The position numbers were made by a program, and so were the translations under genes. Positions 21,846 to 32,129 of a stretch of DNA of 64,000 bases are shown here, one piece after another. The stretch is from Marinobacterium zhoushanense (GTDB taxonomy: Bacteria > Pseudomonadota > Gammaproteobacteria > Pseudomonadales > Balneatricaceae). Numbering within the stretch: position 1 is the first letter of the stretch; the number at the start of each line of letters is the position of its first letter. The stretch lies in contig NZ_BMIJ01000005.1 in NCBI RefSeq assembly GCF_014641945.1, positions 348,718-412,717 on the forward strand. The letters run 5' to 3'. The notes beneath the pieces are model-generated. The model was not told the DNA's origin, ran no database searches, and was given only the letters and a program-made list of their open reading frames with translations.

Positions 21846-21868
21846 GAAGCCAGCTTAGCGCTGGCTTC
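21846..21868 (+). terminator. Hairpin between ftsH and folP
   Basis: GAAGCCAGC and GCTGGCTTC form a perfect 9-bp stem with a 5-base loop, 66 bp after the ftsH stop. The downstream sequence (TGTGTTTATCC) is only mildly T-rich, so it may be a partial terminator or an RNA-processing/stability element within the operon. Confidence 0.5.
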
Positions 21869-21912
21869 TGTGTTTATCCGTAACCGCGGCCAATTGGCAG
21901 GAGCTGCAAGCG

Positions 21913-22773
21913 ATGACCCAATTGAAGTGCGCTTCCCGCACGCTGGACCTGGGCAGGGTCCAGGTGATGGGGATCCTCAACGTAACCCCCGATTCCTTCT
22001 CCGATGGTGGGCACCTGTATCGAGCCTCCAAACTCTCCGTTGAGCAGGCTCTGGTGCATGCTGCGGCGATGTTGTCTGAGGGTGCCAGTATGATCGATGT
22101 GGGCGGCGAGTCTACGCGCCCCGGCGCGGCTCCGGTCAGCGTGCAGGAGGAGCTCGATCGGGTGATACCGGTGATAGAGCGGATCAACGCAGAGCTGGAC
22201 GTGGTGATATCGGTGGACACCAGTGCCCCGGAGGTGATCCGCGAGGCGGCTGCTGCGGGCGCGGGGCTGATCAATGACGTTCGCGCTCTCGCGCGTGAGG
22301 GGGCGCTTGAGGCGGTGGCGCAGACCGACCTGCCGGTGTGCCTGATGCATATGCAGGGTGCCAGTCCGGCGACGATGCAGCTGGCACCCAGTTACCAGGA
22401 TATTCTGGCTGAGGTGAAAGATTTTCTGCAGCAGCAAGTGGAGCGCTGTGCGGTGGCGGGCATTGCACGCGAGCGGCTGGTGCTCGATCCCGGATTCGGT
22501 TTCGGTAAAACGCTGGAGCACAACCTGACTCTGTTGCGGCGTATGGATGAGCTCAATGCGCTGGGTCTGCCGCTTTTGGTGGGTACCTCGCGCAAGTCGA
22601 TGATCGGGCAGGCGCTGGGGCGCGAAGTCGATAACCGCCTAGCCGGCAGTCTGGCTACCGCTGCCTTGGCGGTGGAGCGTGGCGGGCGTATTATCCGCGT
22701 CCATGATGTTGCCGCTACCGTCGACGTGGTACGCATGACCGAAGCCGTTTTGAACGGTTGTGAGCAGGAGTAG
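21913..22773 (+). CDS. folP: Dihydropteroate synthase
   Basis: Condenses 6-hydroxymethyl-dihydropterin diphosphate with p-aminobenzoate in folate synthesis; the target of sulfonamides. 286 residues with the signature blocks [16 protein letters not shown] (pterin-diphosphate loop 1), [12 protein letters not shown] (loop 2), [14 protein letters not shown], and the C-terminal [19 protein letters not shown]-barrel, cytoplasmic. It overlaps no neighbour but lies only 2 bp before glmM, in the conserved ftsH-folP-glmM order. Confidence 0.97.
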   Translation: MTQLKCASRTLDLGRVQVMGILNVTPDSFSDGGHLYRASKLSVEQALVHAAAMLSEGASMIDVGGESTRPGAAPVSVQEELDRVIPVIERINAELDVVISVDTSAPEVIREAAAAGAGLINDVRALAREGALEAVAQTDLPVCLMHMQGASPATMQLAPSYQDILAEVKDFLQQQVERCAVAGIARERLVLDPGFGFGKTLEHNLTLLRRMDELNALGLPLLVGTSRKSMIGQALGREVDNRLAGSLATAALAVERGGRIIRVHDVAATVDVVRMTEAVLNGCEQE

Positions 22774-22775
22774 GT

Positions 22776-24125
22776 ATGAGCAGACGCTATTTTGGTACCG
22801 ACGGTATCCGGGGACGGGTGGGACAGTTCCCGATTACACCCGATTTTATGATCAAGCTCGGCTGGGCAGCGGGTTGTGTATTTGCGCGCTCCGGCCAGAG
22901 CCGAATCGTGATCGGCAAGGATACCCGTATCTCCGGTTACATGTTCGAGTCCGCGCTGGAAGCCGGTTTATCGGCCTCCGGTGTCGATGTATTGCTGACC
23001 GGGCCGATGCCGACACCTGCGGTGGCCTACCTGACCCGCACCTTCAGGGCGAGTGCCGGTATCGTGATCAGCGCCTCGCATAACCCTTTCGACGACAACG
23101 GTATCAAGTTTTTCTCCGCACAGGGCACCAAACTGCCCGATGAGGTGGAGCAGGCGATCGAAGCGCAGATGGATCTGCAGATGTCGACGGCTTCGTCGGA
23201 CAGGTTGGGTAAAGCGCGTCGTATCGACGATGCGGCCGGGCGCTACATCGAGTTCTGCAAGTCCACCGGTGGCGGTAATCTCAATCTGCGCGGACTGAAG
23301 ATTGTCATCGATTGCGCCAATGGCGCTACCTACCATGTCTCGCCCAAGGTGTTCGCCGAGCTGGGGGCCGAAGTGGTCGAGATCGCGTCCTCGCCGGACG
23401 GACTGAATATCAATGAAGGCTGCGGCGCGACCTCGCCGAAAACCTTGCAGAAAATCGTTGTCGCCGAAGGCGCTGATCTGGGCATAGCACTGGATGGCGA
23501 TGGCGATCGACTGATTCTGGTCGATCATACCGGGGCGGTGGTCGATGGTGACGAGATCCTGTTTATCATTGCCAACGCGATGCGCGAGCAGGGTGTGTTC
23601 GAGGGTGGCGTCGTGGGCACGCTGATGTCCAACTTCGGTCTTGAACAGGCGTTCAAGCGGTTGAATATCCCCTTTGTACGCGCGGCTGTCGGCGATCGCT
23701 ACGTCATGGAGCAACTGGCGCAGCATAACTGGCTGCTCGGCGGTGAGAGCTCGGGGCATGTGGTGTGTCGGCACCTGATCTCCACGGGGGATGGTACCGT
23801 GTCTGCGGTTCAGGTGCTGAAGGCGATGGCGGATAGCGGTAGATCGTTGAGCGAGCTGAAGCAGGGGATGAGCAAACTGCCGCAGGTGATGATCAATGTG
23901 CGTCTGGCGCAGCGGGTATCGCTGGCGGGGAATGCCGATCTGGAGAAGGCGGTTGCGGCAGCGGAAGCGCGGCTGGCTGATAGTGGTCGTGTGCTGCTGC
24001 GGCCCTCGGGTACCGAACCCGTGGTGCGGGTTATGGTCGAGGGTGAGGACGCGGCGCTGGTCGATACCGTGTGCCGGGAACTTGCTGAAAAGGTGGAAAA
24101 TATTCTGTCAGCGCTTGTAAGTTGA
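22776..24125 (+). CDS. glmM: Phosphoglucosamine mutase
   Basis: Interconverts glucosamine 6-phosphate and glucosamine 1-phosphate for UDP-GlcNAc, peptidoglycan and LPS synthesis. 449 residues. It starts [16 protein letters not shown]. The phosphorylated serine is Ser101 in [16 protein letters not shown], the metal-binding loop is ALDGDGDRL, the sugar-binding loop is GGESSGHV, and the phosphate-binding loop is [14 protein letters not shown]. The start ATG follows AGCAGGAGTAGGT. All key residues are present. Confidence 0.97.
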   Translation: MSRRYFGTDGIRGRVGQFPITPDFMIKLGWAAGCVFARSGQSRIVIGKDTRISGYMFESALEAGLSASGVDVLLTGPMPTPAVAYLTRTFRASAGIVISASHNPFDDNGIKFFSAQGTKLPDEVEQAIEAQMDLQMSTASSDRLGKARRIDDAAGRYIEFCKSTGGGNLNLRGLKIVIDCANGATYHVSPKVFAELGAEVVEIASSPDGLNINEGCGATSPKTLQKIVVAEGADLGIALDGDGDRLILVDHTGAVVDGDEILFIIANAMREQGVFEGGVVGTLMSNFGLEQAFKRLNIPFVRAAVGDRYVMEQLAQHNWLLGGESSGHVVCRHLISTGDGTVSAVQVLKAMADSGRSLSELKQGMSKLPQVMINVRLAQRVSLAGNADLEKAVAAAEARLADSGRVLLRPSGTEPVVRVMVEGEDAALVDTVCRELAEKVENILSALVS

Positions 24126-24170
24126 AAGTCGCTCAGTTAAGATTTGCGCCTCTTTCGTAAGGGGGTCCCG

Positions 24171-24947
24171 ATGCGCAGGGCGCTGGTAGCTGGAAACTGG
24201 AAGATGAACGGGCGCGTCGCTCAAAATGACGAGCTTGTCACCACCGTTCTGGCAGGCCTGGAACAGCAGGCGCTGACGGAGCGGGTGGATGTGATGGTGT
24301 TCCCACCGTCGATCTACATTACCCAGGTAGAGGCCGCAGTTCGAGAGAGTGATCTCTCTGTCGGTGCGCAAAACCTGTGCGAATTCGGAGATGGCGCCTA
24401 TACCGGTGAACTGTCTGCGGGAATGCTGGCGGATGTCGGTTGCTCCGCGGTGCTCATAGGGCACTCAGAACGGCGCGCCATGTTCGGCGATAGAGAACAG
24501 CGAGTCGCAGCGAAGGTGAAGGCGGCACTGTCTGCTGGTCTGACCCCCGTGCTCTGTCTGGGTGAGTCGCTGGAGCAGCGTGATGCCGGGGAAACCCTGG
24601 CTGTGGTGTCTGGTCAGTTCAGAAGCGCTGTCGCAGGCTTGGAGCTGTCCGAGATCGTGCAGCTGGTTCTGGCTTATGAGCCGGTTTGGGCGATCGGTAC
24701 CGGGCGTACGGCGACTCCGGAGCAGGCGCAAGAGGTTCACGCTCATCTGCGTGTTTTGCTGGCCGAACAGGGTCAGAATGTGGCGGATGTGGTGAGAGTG
24801 CTGTACGGCGGCAGTGTAAACGCGGATAATGCCGCTGCCCTGTTCGCGCAGCAGGATATAGATGGCGGGCTGATTGGTGGCGCGTCGTTGAAAGCAAAAG
24901 ATTTCCTGGCTATCTGCCATGCGGCAGCGGTCAGTCGAGACGGTTGA
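24171..24947 (+). CDS. tpiA: Triose-phosphate isomerase
   Basis: Glycolytic/gluconeogenic isomerase of dihydroxyacetone phosphate and glyceraldehyde 3-phosphate. 258 residues. It begins MRRALVAGNWKMNG (Lys11), with the catalytic histidine in LIGHSERR, the catalytic glutamate in AYEPVWAIGTG, and the phosphate loop YGGSVNADNAA. I chose the ATG at 24171 because AAGGGGGT stands just before it and the protein aligns there; a longer frame opens at 24144. It lies between glmM and secG, as in Pseudomonas. Confidence 0.97.
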   Translation: MRRALVAGNWKMNGRVAQNDELVTTVLAGLEQQALTERVDVMVFPPSIYITQVEAAVRESDLSVGAQNLCEFGDGAYTGELSAGMLADVGCSAVLIGHSERRAMFGDREQRVAAKVKAALSAGLTPVLCLGESLEQRDAGETLAVVSGQFRSAVAGLELSEIVQLVLAYEPVWAIGTGRTATPEQAQEVHAHLRVLLAEQGQNVADVVRVLYGGSVNADNAAALFAQQDIDGGLIGGASLKAKDFLAICHAAAVSRDG

Positions 24948-24951
24948 TAAG

Positions 24952-25341
24952 ATGGAATCACTGGTTCTGATAGTGCATGTGTTGCTGGCAATCGCGATCA
25001 TCTCGCTGGTATTGCTGCAACAGGGTAAGGGCGCAGAGGCAGGTGCATCCTTCGGTGGAGGGGCCTCCCAGACCGTCTTCGGTAGTCGCGGTACTAGTAG
25101 CTTCCTCGGGCGGGTGACCGCGGTGTTGGCTGCAGGTTTGTTCGTGACAAGCTTTGCGTTGGCGGTTTACGCCAAGCAGAAAGCATCGAGTGTAAATGAT
25201 GCTGGTATTCCGGCGGTGGAAGTGATTGAATCTGCCGCCGAAGCGCAGGGTCAGGATAGTCTGCCGGCGCTTGAAGAGTCTCAGCCTGCTGATGGCGATG
25301 TGCCGAGCGGTAGTGACGTACCGGCCGCGAATCAGCAGTAA
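24952..25341 (+). CDS. secG: Protein-export membrane protein SecG
   Basis: Small subunit of the SecYEG translocon. 129 residues from the ATG at 24952: TM1 at residues 3-20 (SLVLIVHVLLAIAIISLV), then the diagnostic LLQQGKGAEAGASFGGGAS and FGSRGTSSFLGR, then TM2 (AVLAAGLFVTSFALAVYA). The C-terminal 50 residues are acidic and low in complexity, as in many SecG tails. A longer frame opens at 24919 but overlaps the end of tpiA. The gene runs directly into tRNA-Leu, 8 bp later. Confidence 0.95.
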   Translation: MESLVLIVHVLLAIAIISLVLLQQGKGAEAGASFGGGASQTVFGSRGTSSFLGRVTAVLAAGLFVTSFALAVYAKQKASSVNDAGIPAVEVIESAAEAQGQDSLPALEESQPADGDVPSGSDVPAANQQ

Positions 25342-25349
25342 AAAGTTTA

Positions 25350-25435
25350 GCCCAAGTGGTGGAATTGGTAGACACGCTATCTTGAGGGGGTAGTGTCCCT
25401 AGGACGTGCCGGTTCGAGTCCGGCCTTGGGCACCA
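25350..25435 (+). tRNA. tRNA-Leu (anticodon GAG)
   Basis: 86-nt class II tRNA. The acceptor stem GCCCAAG pairs with CTTGGGC, the discriminator is A and CCA is encoded. The D-loop holds GGAATTGGTAGACAC, the anticodon loop is TTGAGGG between CTATC and GGTAG (anticodon GAG at 25384-25386), there is a long variable arm, and the T-arm is GCCGGTTCGAGTCCGGC. It sits 8 bp after secG, as in Pseudomonas, and is probably processed from the secG transcript. Confidence 0.97.
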
Positions 25436-25437
25436 AG

Positions 25438-25466
25438 TTGTAAAATCGACAGGTACTGTATATAAT
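25438..25466 (+). promoter_or_regulatory. Promoter of the metY-rimP-nusA-infB operon
   Basis: TTGTAA (25438-25443), 17 bp, then a perfect TATAAT (25461-25466), right after tRNA-Leu. Transcription would start near 25473, about 11 nt before the mature initiator tRNA. Confidence 0.75.
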
Positions 25467-25483
25467 ACGGCACCTGTTTCTGA

Positions 25484-25560
<77 letters not shown>

Positions 25561-25611
25561 CGTTTAGAAAGTGAGCTGATAGCTCGTCAGAATCGCTTTC
25601 ACGAACACGGA

Positions 25612-25640
25612 GCGAAGATCATCGAATGATGATCTTGCGC
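25612..25640 (+). other. Strong hairpin in the metY-rimP spacer
   Basis: AAGATCATC and GATGATCTT form a perfect 9-bp stem with a GAAT loop, extended by AGCG/CGCT with one bulged base. No T run follows. It may be a processing site for RNase or part of a leader structure before the first terminator. Confidence 0.5.
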
Positions 25641-25662
25641 TTTCCGATTGAGGTTTAGATTG

Positions 25663-25684
25663 AGCCCCTTTTCAGGGGCTTTTT
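25663..25684 (+). terminator. Intrinsic terminator 1 after metY
   Basis: AGCCCC and GGGGCT enclose a six-base TTTTCA loop and are followed by a T run. It stands about 100 bp after the initiator tRNA and would release the short metY transcript. Confidence 0.85.
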
Positions 25685-25719
25685 CGTAGCTAAACAACAG
25701 GCGTTGGTGCCTCGTCAGA

Positions 25720-25745
25720 AATGGGTCCTCGAGCGACCCATTTTT
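25720..25745 (+). terminator. Intrinsic terminator 2 / attenuator before rimP
   Basis: AATGGGTC and GACCCATT form an 8-bp stem with a 7-base loop, followed by TTTTT, ending about 32 bp before the rimP start. Being second in line and so near rimP, it is a candidate attenuator for the nusA-infB operon. Confidence 0.8.
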
Positions 25746-25777
25746 CGTTTCAGGTACCGGTCAAGGTGGGGTTGTCA

Positions 25778-26233
25778 GTGTCAGCCAAGCTGAAACATCT
25801 GCAAGAATTGTTCGAGCCGGCCATCGTTGGTCTGGGGCTTGAGCTGTGGGGCGTCGAATTTCATTCGGCAGGGAACAAAAGTCTGTTGCGCATCTATATC
25901 GATGGCCCTGATGGCGTCACCGTTGATGATTGTGCGCGAGTGAGTCACCAGGTGAGCGGCATTCTGGATGTCGAAGATCCGATCAGCGAGCAGTATACGC
26001 TGGAGGTCTCCTCGCCCGGTATGGATCGCCCACTCTACACATTGAAGCAGTTTGAGGCTTATAGGGGCCACAGAGTGCAGATCAAGTTGCGCGTTCCGTT
26101 CGAAGGGCGACGTAACTTCAAAGGCTTATTGAATGGGGTCGAAGGCGACGAGGTGCTGTTGATCGTTGACGATGAAGAGTATCTGCTGCCGATCGATTAT
26201 ATCGATCGCGCCAACGTGATCCCCCAGATTTAA
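25778..26233 (+). CDS. rimP: Ribosome maturation factor RimP
   Basis: RimP binds the 30S head and is needed for its maturation. From the GTG at 25778 the 151-residue product reads [20 protein letters not shown], in line with Pseudomonas RimP. Diagnostic segments are [47 protein letters not shown] and [12 protein letters not shown] six bases upstream and a longer frame from 25721 are possible, but the latter would start inside the terminator hairpin. The ribosome binding site is AAGGTGGGG. First protein gene of the rimP-nusA-infB-rbfA-truB operon. Confidence 0.93.
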   Translation: MSAKLKHLQELFEPAIVGLGLELWGVEFHSAGNKSLLRIYIDGPDGVTVDDCARVSHQVSGILDVEDPISEQYTLEVSSPGMDRPLYTLKQFEAYRGHRVQIKLRVPFEGRRNFKGLLNGVEGDEVLLIVDDEEYLLPIDYIDRANVIPQI

Positions 26234-26265
26234 CAACGGTTCGAGGTTTTGGGCGAGGCAATGGT

Positions 26266-27756
26266 ATGAACAAAGAGATTCTACTGGTTGCAGAAGCTGT
26301 TTCTAACGAGAAGGACGTGTCCAAAGGGGTAATCTTCGAAGCGATCGAAGTGGCCCTGGCGACGGCGACCAAGAAACGCTACGACGAAGAGGCGGATATC
26401 CGCGTGGTGATCGATCGGGCGACCGGCGACTACGAAACCTTCCGTCGCTGGCTGGTGGTCAGCAATGAAGAGGTGCCGGCACTGGGTACCGAGCTGACGC
26501 TGGAAGAGGCACTTGAGATCGATCCGAACCTGAAACCCGGTGATACCTGGGAAGAGAAGGTCGAGTCGGTGAAGTTTGGGCGTATCGCTGCGCAGACCGC
26601 CAAGCAGGTGATTGTGCAGAAGGTTCGCGAAGCCGAGCGCGCCAAGGTGGTGGAGCTGTATCGCGACCGCCAGGGCGAGCTGATTGCCGGTACCGTCAAG
26701 AAGGTGACACGCGACAATATTATTGTGGACCTGGGCAACAACGCCGAGGCGCTGCTGCCGCGCGAGTTTCTGATTCCGCGTGAGAGCTTCCGTATGGGTG
26801 ATCGCGTACGTGCGGTACTGCAGGAGGTGCGTGCCGAGGGCCGCGGGCCTCAGCTGATTTTGAGCCGCACCTCGTCGGAGATGCTGATCGAGCTGTTCCG
26901 TATCGAAGTGCCGGAGATTGCCGAAGAGGTGATCGAGATCCGTGCTGCCGCACGTGATCCCGGCGCGCGTGCCAAGATCGCGGTCAAGACCAACGACGGT
27001 CGTATTGACCCGATTGGTGCCTGCGTCGGTATGCGTGGTTCACGTGTCCAGGCGGTGTCCAACGAACTGGGTGGCGAACGCGTTGATATCGTGCTGTGGG
27101 ACGATAACCCGGCTCAGTTGGTCATCAACGCCATGGCGCCGGCCGAAGTGGCATCTATCGTGATCGACGAAGATACCCACTCCATGGATGTCGCGGTGGC
27201 GGAAGACGCACTGGCGATGGCGATCGGTCGCAGTGGCCAGAACGTACGCCTGGCCTCGGAACTGACCGGTTGGGAACTCAATGTGATGAGCGAGGCCGAT
27301 GCCGCAGCCAAGCAGCAGTCGGAGATCGGTTCGATCCTTGAGCTGTTCATGAAGCATCTGGATGTGGATGAGGAACTGGCCGAGATTCTGGTCGATGAAG
27401 GCTTCACCTCTCTGGAAGAGGTTGCTTATGTTCCGGTCGACGAGATGCTTGAGATAGAAGGCTTCGACGAAGATATCGTTGACGCGCTGCGCGCCCGTGC
27501 CAAAGATGCCCTGTTGAACCTGGCGATCGCCAGCGAGGAGCAGCTGGGTGAGGCGGAGCCGGCCGAAGATCTGCTGAACATGGACGGTATGGACAAGCAC
27601 CTGGCCTATCAGCTGGCCGCTGCCGGTATCGTCACGATGGAAGATCTGGCGGAACAAGGCGTTGAAGATCTGCTCGAGATCGAGGGTATGAATGAAGCGA
27701 AGGCGGCTGAGTTGATCATGACCGCACGCGCACCCTGGTTTGCAGAGCAACAGTAA
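26266..27756 (+). CDS. nusA: Transcription termination/antitermination factor NusA
   Basis: NusA binds RNA polymerase and modulates pausing, intrinsic termination and antitermination. 496 residues: N-terminal RNA polymerase-binding domain, S1 domain ([20 protein letters not shown]), KH1 and KH2 ([15 protein letters not shown] and [15 protein letters not shown]), and two C-terminal acidic repeats ([17 protein letters not shown] and [16 protein letters not shown]) that bind alpha-CTD or lambda N in E. coli. Full length. The start ATG at 26266 is 32 bp after rimP. NusA is known to autoregulate this operon in E. coli, and the twin terminators before rimP would be the natural target. Confidence 0.98.
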   Translation: MNKEILLVAEAVSNEKDVSKGVIFEAIEVALATATKKRYDEEADIRVVIDRATGDYETFRRWLVVSNEEVPALGTELTLEEALEIDPNLKPGDTWEEKVESVKFGRIAAQTAKQVIVQKVREAERAKVVELYRDRQGELIAGTVKKVTRDNIIVDLGNNAEALLPREFLIPRESFRMGDRVRAVLQEVRAEGRGPQLILSRTSSEMLIELFRIEVPEIAEEVIEIRAAARDPGARAKIAVKTNDGRIDPIGACVGMRGSRVQAVSNELGGERVDIVLWDDNPAQLVINAMAPAEVASIVIDEDTHSMDVAVAEDALAMAIGRSGQNVRLASELTGWELNVMSEADAAAKQQSEIGSILELFMKHLDVDEELAEILVDEGFTSLEEVAYVPVDEMLEIEGFDEDIVDALRARAKDALLNLAIASEEQLGEAEPAEDLLNMDGMDKHLAYQLAAAGIVTMEDLAEQGVEDLLEIEGMNEAKAAELIMTARAPWFAEQQ

Positions 27757-27783
27757 CCCCCAACGGAGGAGGAGAGACCATTT

Positions 27784-30309
27784 ATGGCAGAAGTCACGGT
27801 TAAACAACTTGCCGATGTGGTTGGTGTATCCGTTGAGCGTTTGCTGAAGCAGATGCAGGAAGCGGGCATTGATGACAAAAACGACGTTTCGATGGTGTCT
27901 GAACACGAGCGTCAGGCACTGCTGACCTACCTAAAGCGCAGCCACGGTGAAGAAACCGAGTCGGGTGAGCCGAAGAAGATCACCCTGAAACGTAAGACCA
28001 CTTCCCAGTTGAAGGTGGCCGGTGCCTCGGGCAAGCGCAAAACAGTCAACATCGAGGTACGTAAGAAACGCACCTACGTTAAACGCACCGAGCTTGAAGA
28101 GCCGAAGGACGAAGAGGTCGTAGCGGCTGAGGCCGACGCGGCGGCAGAAGCTGCGGCTGCAGTAGAAGCCCCGGTGGAACCCGCCGCACAGGCTGAGCGT
28201 GCAACTGCACAGGTTGCTGCTGAAGCCGAACCTGTGGCGGCAGCGAGCGTAGAGAACGTGGTAGCCGAAGCCAAGGCCGCGGCGCCGGCTCAGCCGGAGC
28301 CTGCGGTTGCAGAACCTGCAGCGGTTGCCCCAGCGCCTGCCGAGCCGAAGCGTGACGAGAGTCCGCGACGCAAGGATAAGGAGCGTAGCAAGGGCAAGCA
28401 CTTTGCCAGCGACGATCAGCCGCGCAAAGGCAAAGGGCGAGGCTTCGACGACGATTCGCGTGGCGCGCGTCGTGGCGGCAAGGCGGGTAAGCGAGGCTCC
28501 AGAGGCCGTGCCCAGCCAAACGTACACGGCTTCGAGAAGCCGACCGCGCCGGTGGTGCATGAGGTCAGTATCCCGGAGAGCATCACCGTAGCTGAGCTGG
28601 CCAAGAAGATGTCGATCAAGGCCGCGGAAGTGATCAAGGTGATGTTCAAGATGGGCGCCATGGCGACCATCAACCAGGTGATCGATCAGGATACCGCGAT
28701 CCTCGTGGTCGAGGAGATGGGTCATGTGGCCAAGCCGATGCAGGAGAACGCGATCGAGGATGCATTGATCGAGAGCGTACAGGCCCAGCAGGGCGAGGAG
28801 CAGCCGCGTGCGCCGGTGGTAACCGTGATGGGCCACGTCGACCACGGTAAGACCTCACTGCTTGACCATATCCGTCGTACCCGCGTGGCGGCCGGAGAAT
28901 CCGGTGGTATCACCCAGCATATCGGTGCCTACCATGTGGAAACCGACAACGGCATGATCACCTTCCTGGATACCCCGGGACACGCAGCGTTTACTGCTAT
29001 GCGTGCTCGTGGTGCCCAGCTGACCGATATCGTGATCCTGGTCGTGGCCGCCGATGACGGTGTCATGCCGCAGACCGAAGAGGCGGTTCAGCATGCCAAG
29101 GCGGCTGGCGTGCCGCTGGTCGTGGCGGTGAACAAGATCGATAAGCCGGAAGCCGATCCCGACCGGGTCAAGAGCGAGCTGTCCCAGCTCGATGTTATCT
29201 CCGAAGAGTGGGGTGGCGACGTACAGTTTGCCCATGTCTCGGCGAAAACCGGTGACGGTATCGACGACCTGCTCGACAAGGTATTGCTACAGGCGGAAGT
29301 GCTTGAGCTCAAGGCGGTGCCTGACGCGCCGGCGCAGGGTGTGGTGGTCGAGTCCCGTCTCGACAAGGGACGCGGTCCCGTATCCACCATTCTGGTGCAG
29401 AACGGCACCCTGAAGAAGGGCGATATCGTGCTGGCCGGCCTGCACTACGGTCGCGTACGGGCGATGCTGGACGAGTCCGGCTCGCAGATCGAAACGGCGG
29501 GTCCCGCCATACCGGTCGAGATTCAAGGCCTGGATGGTACGCCGGATGCCGGTGACGAGTTCACCGTGGTCTCCAGCGAGAAGAAAGCGCGCGAAGTGGC
29601 ACTGTTCCGTCAGGGCAAATACCGCGATATCAAACTGGCGCGCCAGCAGAAAGCCAAGCTGGAGAACCTGTTCTCCAACATGCAGGCTGGCGAGGTCAAA
29701 TCGCTGAACATCGTCTTGAAGGCCGATGTGCGCGGTTCTCTGGAGGCGCTGTCCCAGGCGCTGCAGGATCTCTCCACCGACGAGGTCAAGGTCACCATCG
29801 TCTCCAGTGGTGTGGGCGGTATCGGTGAGACCGATGCCAACCTGGCGCTGGCGTCCTCCGCGATCCTGATCGGCTTCAACGTGCGTGCCGATGCCCAGGC
29901 GCGTGCCATCGTCGAGCGTGAAGAGCTGGAACTGCGTTACTACAGCGTCATCTACGACATCATCGACGACGTCAAGCAGGCGATGTCGGGTCTGTTGTCG
30001 CCGGAGTACCGCGAGGATATCGTCGGTATCGCCGAGGTGCGCGACGTGTTCCGCTCGCCGAAACTCGGTGCGATCGCCGGCTGTATGGTCATCGAGGGTA
30101 CGGTATACCGCAACAAGCGGATTCGTGTCCTGCGTGACAACGTGGTGATCTATGAAGGTGAACTGGAGTCTCTGCGCCGCTTCAAGGATGCAGTAGCCGA
30201 AGTGCGCCAGGGTATGGAGTGCGGTATCGGCGTCAAGAACTACAATGACGTCAAGGTCGGTGACCAGATCGAGGTCTACGACACCGTCGAAGTCCAGCGC
30301 ACCCTGTAA
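27784..30309 (+). CDS. infB: Translation initiation factor IF-2
   Basis: GTPase that brings initiator tRNA to the 30S subunit. 841 residues: the N-terminal IF2 helix domain ([20 protein letters not shown]), a long Ala/Glu/Lys-rich variable region (about residues 60-250), then the G domain with GHVDHGKT at 350-357, DTPGHAAF and NKIDKPEAD, followed by the C-terminal domains that bind fMet-tRNA. A good ribosome binding site (GGAGGAGAG) precedes the ATG. An internal start for a shorter IF2-beta form is possible but was not mapped. Confidence 0.98.
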   Translation: MAEVTVKQLADVVGVSVERLLKQMQEAGIDDKNDVSMVSEHERQALLTYLKRSHGEETESGEPKKITLKRKTTSQLKVAGASGKRKTVNIEVRKKRTYVKRTELEEPKDEEVVAAEADAAAEAAAAVEAPVEPAAQAERATAQVAAEAEPVAAASVENVVAEAKAAAPAQPEPAVAEPAAVAPAPAEPKRDESPRRKDKERSKGKHFASDDQPRKGKGRGFDDDSRGARRGGKAGKRGSRGRAQPNVHGFEKPTAPVVHEVSIPESITVAELAKKMSIKAAEVIKVMFKMGAMATINQVIDQDTAILVVEEMGHVAKPMQENAIEDALIESVQAQQGEEQPRAPVVTVMGHVDHGKTSLLDHIRRTRVAAGESGGITQHIGAYHVETDNGMITFLDTPGHAAFTAMRARGAQLTDIVILVVAADDGVMPQTEEAVQHAKAAGVPLVVAVNKIDKPEADPDRVKSELSQLDVISEEWGGDVQFAHVSAKTGDGIDDLLDKVLLQAEVLELKAVPDAPAQGVVVESRLDKGRGPVSTILVQNGTLKKGDIVLAGLHYGRVRAMLDESGSQIETAGPAIPVEIQGLDGTPDAGDEFTVVSSEKKAREVALFRQGKYRDIKLARQQKAKLENLFSNMQAGEVKSLNIVLKADVRGSLEALSQALQDLSTDEVKVTIVSSGVGGIGETDANLALASSAILIGFNVRADAQARAIVEREELELRYYSVIYDIIDDVKQAMSGLLSPEYREDIVGIAEVRDVFRSPKLGAIAGCMVIEGTVYRNKRIRVLRDNVVIYEGELESLRRFKDAVAEVRQGMECGIGVKNYNDVKVGDQIEVYDTVEVQRTL

Positions 30310-30342
30310 TTAGCCTTACCTGCAGGTGGGAAAGAGAGCCGT

Positions 30343-30747
30343 ATGGCACGAGAGTTCAAACGTACCGACCGGGTGGCGGACCAGATCCAGCGTGATCTGG
30401 CCGTCCTGATCCAGCGCGAGATCAAAGATCCGCGCCTGGGTATGGTCACCATCAGCCATGCCAAGGTCAGCAAGGACCTTGGCTATGCCGATGTATATGT
30501 CACGGTGATGCCGTTCGGCGAACAGGATGAGGCTGAGGCGATCAAGGCATCGCTTAAGGTGCTCAACTCCGCTGCCGGTTTCCTGCGTTCGGAGCTGGCC
30601 CGCGGCATCAAGCTGCGCATCATGCCGCAGCTGCGTTTCCATTTCGATGAGAGCGTGGAGCGCGGACGTCGCCTGCACAGCCTGATCGAAAGCGCTTACC
30701 AGCAGGAAAAAACGCGCCCGCAGAACGACTCGGACAGCGAGGACTAG
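30343..30747 (+). CDS. rbfA: 30S ribosome-binding factor RbfA
   Basis: RbfA acts in late 16S rRNA 5'-end maturation and cold adaptation. 134 residues: [20 protein letters not shown], then the KH-like core with [40 protein letters not shown] and [19 protein letters not shown]. The C-terminal tail is acidic. The ATG at 30343 follows GGGAAAGAGAG, 33 bp after infB. The stop is 2 bp before truB. Confidence 0.97.
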   Translation: MAREFKRTDRVADQIQRDLAVLIQREIKDPRLGMVTISHAKVSKDLGYADVYVTVMPFGEQDEAEAIKASLKVLNSAAGFLRSELARGIKLRIMPQLRFHFDESVERGRRLHSLIESAYQQEKTRPQNDSDSED

Positions 30748-30749
30748 GC

Positions 30750-31703
30750 ATGGCGCGCAAACCAAAAGGACGCCGCATAGACGGCGTTTTTTTGCTTGAT
30801 AAGCCCGGCGGTATCTCCTCCAACGCCGCGCTGCAGAGAGTCAAGCGGCTCTATGGTGCGGCCAAGGCGGGGCATACCGGCGCGCTCGATCCGCTGGCAA
30901 CCGGTATGTTGCCGATCTGCCTGGGCGAGGCGACCAAGTATTCGCAGTTTCTGCTCGATTCGGACAAGCGTTATCGCACCACCGCCAAGTTGGGTGTGCG
31001 CACCGACAGCAGCGATGCCGATGGCGAGGTGGTCGAAACCAGGCCGGTACCGGCTGATCTGACCCGGTCACAGATCGAGGCGTTGCTCGAGCAGCACTTC
31101 AGTGGCGAAATCGAGCAGGTGCCTTCAGTCTTTTCGGCGCTCAAACTCAACGGTCAGCCGCTGTACAAGCTGGCGCGCAAGGGGATCGAGGTCGAGGTCA
31201 AGCCGCGACAGGTGCGGATCCACGAGATCAAACTGCTCGATCTGCGTGCGGATGAGCTGGATCTCGAGGTGTACTGCTCCAAGGGCACCTACATCCGCAG
31301 CATCGTCGAGGACCTTGGTATGCTGCTCGGCTGCGGCGCCCATGTCAGCATGTTGCGCCGGATCGAGACCGGTCCCTACCGGGAAGCGATGATGATGACG
31401 CTGGACAGCTTACAGGCTCTGGCAGAACCCCGCGAGGGGGATGATCAGGAGTGCATACAAGCGCGTCTGGATCAGGTATTATTGCCGCCTTGGACCGCAG
31501 TGGTCAGCCTACCGGCACTGGAGCTCAGTGAGGATCAGGCAAGGGCGCTGCAGTGCGGTCAGGGTTGCTCGGCAATATTCGAGCAGCGTGGCCAGGTCAG
31601 ACTGTTTATCGCCGGCAGCGAAACCTTTATCGGTGTCGGCGAGGTGTCGGATGACGGGTTGCTGAAGCCGAAACGGCTGATGAGCACGGCACCGACCGAG
31701 TGA
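30750..31703 (+). CDS. truB: tRNA pseudouridine-55 synthase TruB
   Basis: Makes pseudouridine 55 in the T-loop of tRNAs. 317 residues. The N-terminus has GVFLLDKPGGISSN. The catalytic aspartate is Asp47 in GHTGALDPLATGMLP. The VPSVFSALKLNGQPLYKLAR and CSKGTYIRSIVEDLG segments are also typical. A C-terminal PUA-like region is present. It overlaps nothing but starts 2 bp after rbfA, so it is translationally linked. Confidence 0.97.
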   Translation: MARKPKGRRIDGVFLLDKPGGISSNAALQRVKRLYGAAKAGHTGALDPLATGMLPICLGEATKYSQFLLDSDKRYRTTAKLGVRTDSSDADGEVVETRPVPADLTRSQIEALLEQHFSGEIEQVPSVFSALKLNGQPLYKLARKGIEVEVKPRQVRIHEIKLLDLRADELDLEVYCSKGTYIRSIVEDLGMLLGCGAHVSMLRRIETGPYREAMMMTLDSLQALAEPREGDDQECIQARLDQVLLPPWTAVVSLPALELSEDQARALQCGQGCSAIFEQRGQVRLFIAGSETFIGVGEVSDDGLLKPKRLMSTAPTE

Positions 31704-31817
31704 ATTGTTCCGGAACGCCGGGGCATCGACGCTGGACTGAAAATATGCTCGGTCCAGCGCGTCTTGAAACCAGCGGCGGATACAGTCCGCTGCGTGCATA
31801 TTATAAGGAGCAGAATA

Positions 31818-32087
31818 ATGTCTCTGAGCGTTGAACAGAAAGCGCAGATCGTTGCTGATTTTGGTCGTGGTGAAGGCGATACCGGTTCTCCGGAAGTGCA
31901 GGTTGCACTGCTGACCGCCAACATCCAGGGTCTGCAGGGCCACTTCCAGGCACACAAGCAGGACCACCACTCTCGTCGTGGTCTGATTCGGATGGTAAAC
32001 CAGCGTCGTAAGCTGCTGGACTACCTGAAGAAGAAAGATGCTGACCGTTACCTCGAGCTGATCGGGCGTCTGGGTCTGCGTCGCTAA
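31818..32087 (+). CDS. rpsO: 30S ribosomal protein S15
   Basis: S15 is a primary 16S rRNA-binding protein of the 30S platform. 89 residues, full length, from the ATG at 31818 ([20 protein letters not shown]), which has AAGGAG just before it; an in-frame GTG/ATG further left adds residues absent from the family. Signature segments are [13 protein letters not shown] and [20 protein letters not shown]. The 114-bp gap after truB may hold its own promoter and the leader that S15 represses in E. coli. A terminator follows. Confidence 0.98.
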   Translation: MSLSVEQKAQIVADFGRGEGDTGSPEVQVALLTANIQGLQGHFQAHKQDHHSRRGLIRMVNQRRKLLDYLKKKDADRYLELIGRLGLRR

Positions 32088-32098
32088 GACTGCGTTAC

Positions 32099-32129
32099 CA
32101 GGGGCCATACACTGTATGGCCCCTGTTTT
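32099..32129 (+). terminator. Intrinsic terminator after rpsO
   Basis: A 12-bp stem (CAGGGGCCATAC with GTATGGCCCCTG) closes on a 3-base loop and is followed by TTTT. It starts 12 bp after the rpsO stop and separates rpsO from pnp, as t1 does in E. coli. Confidence 0.9.
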
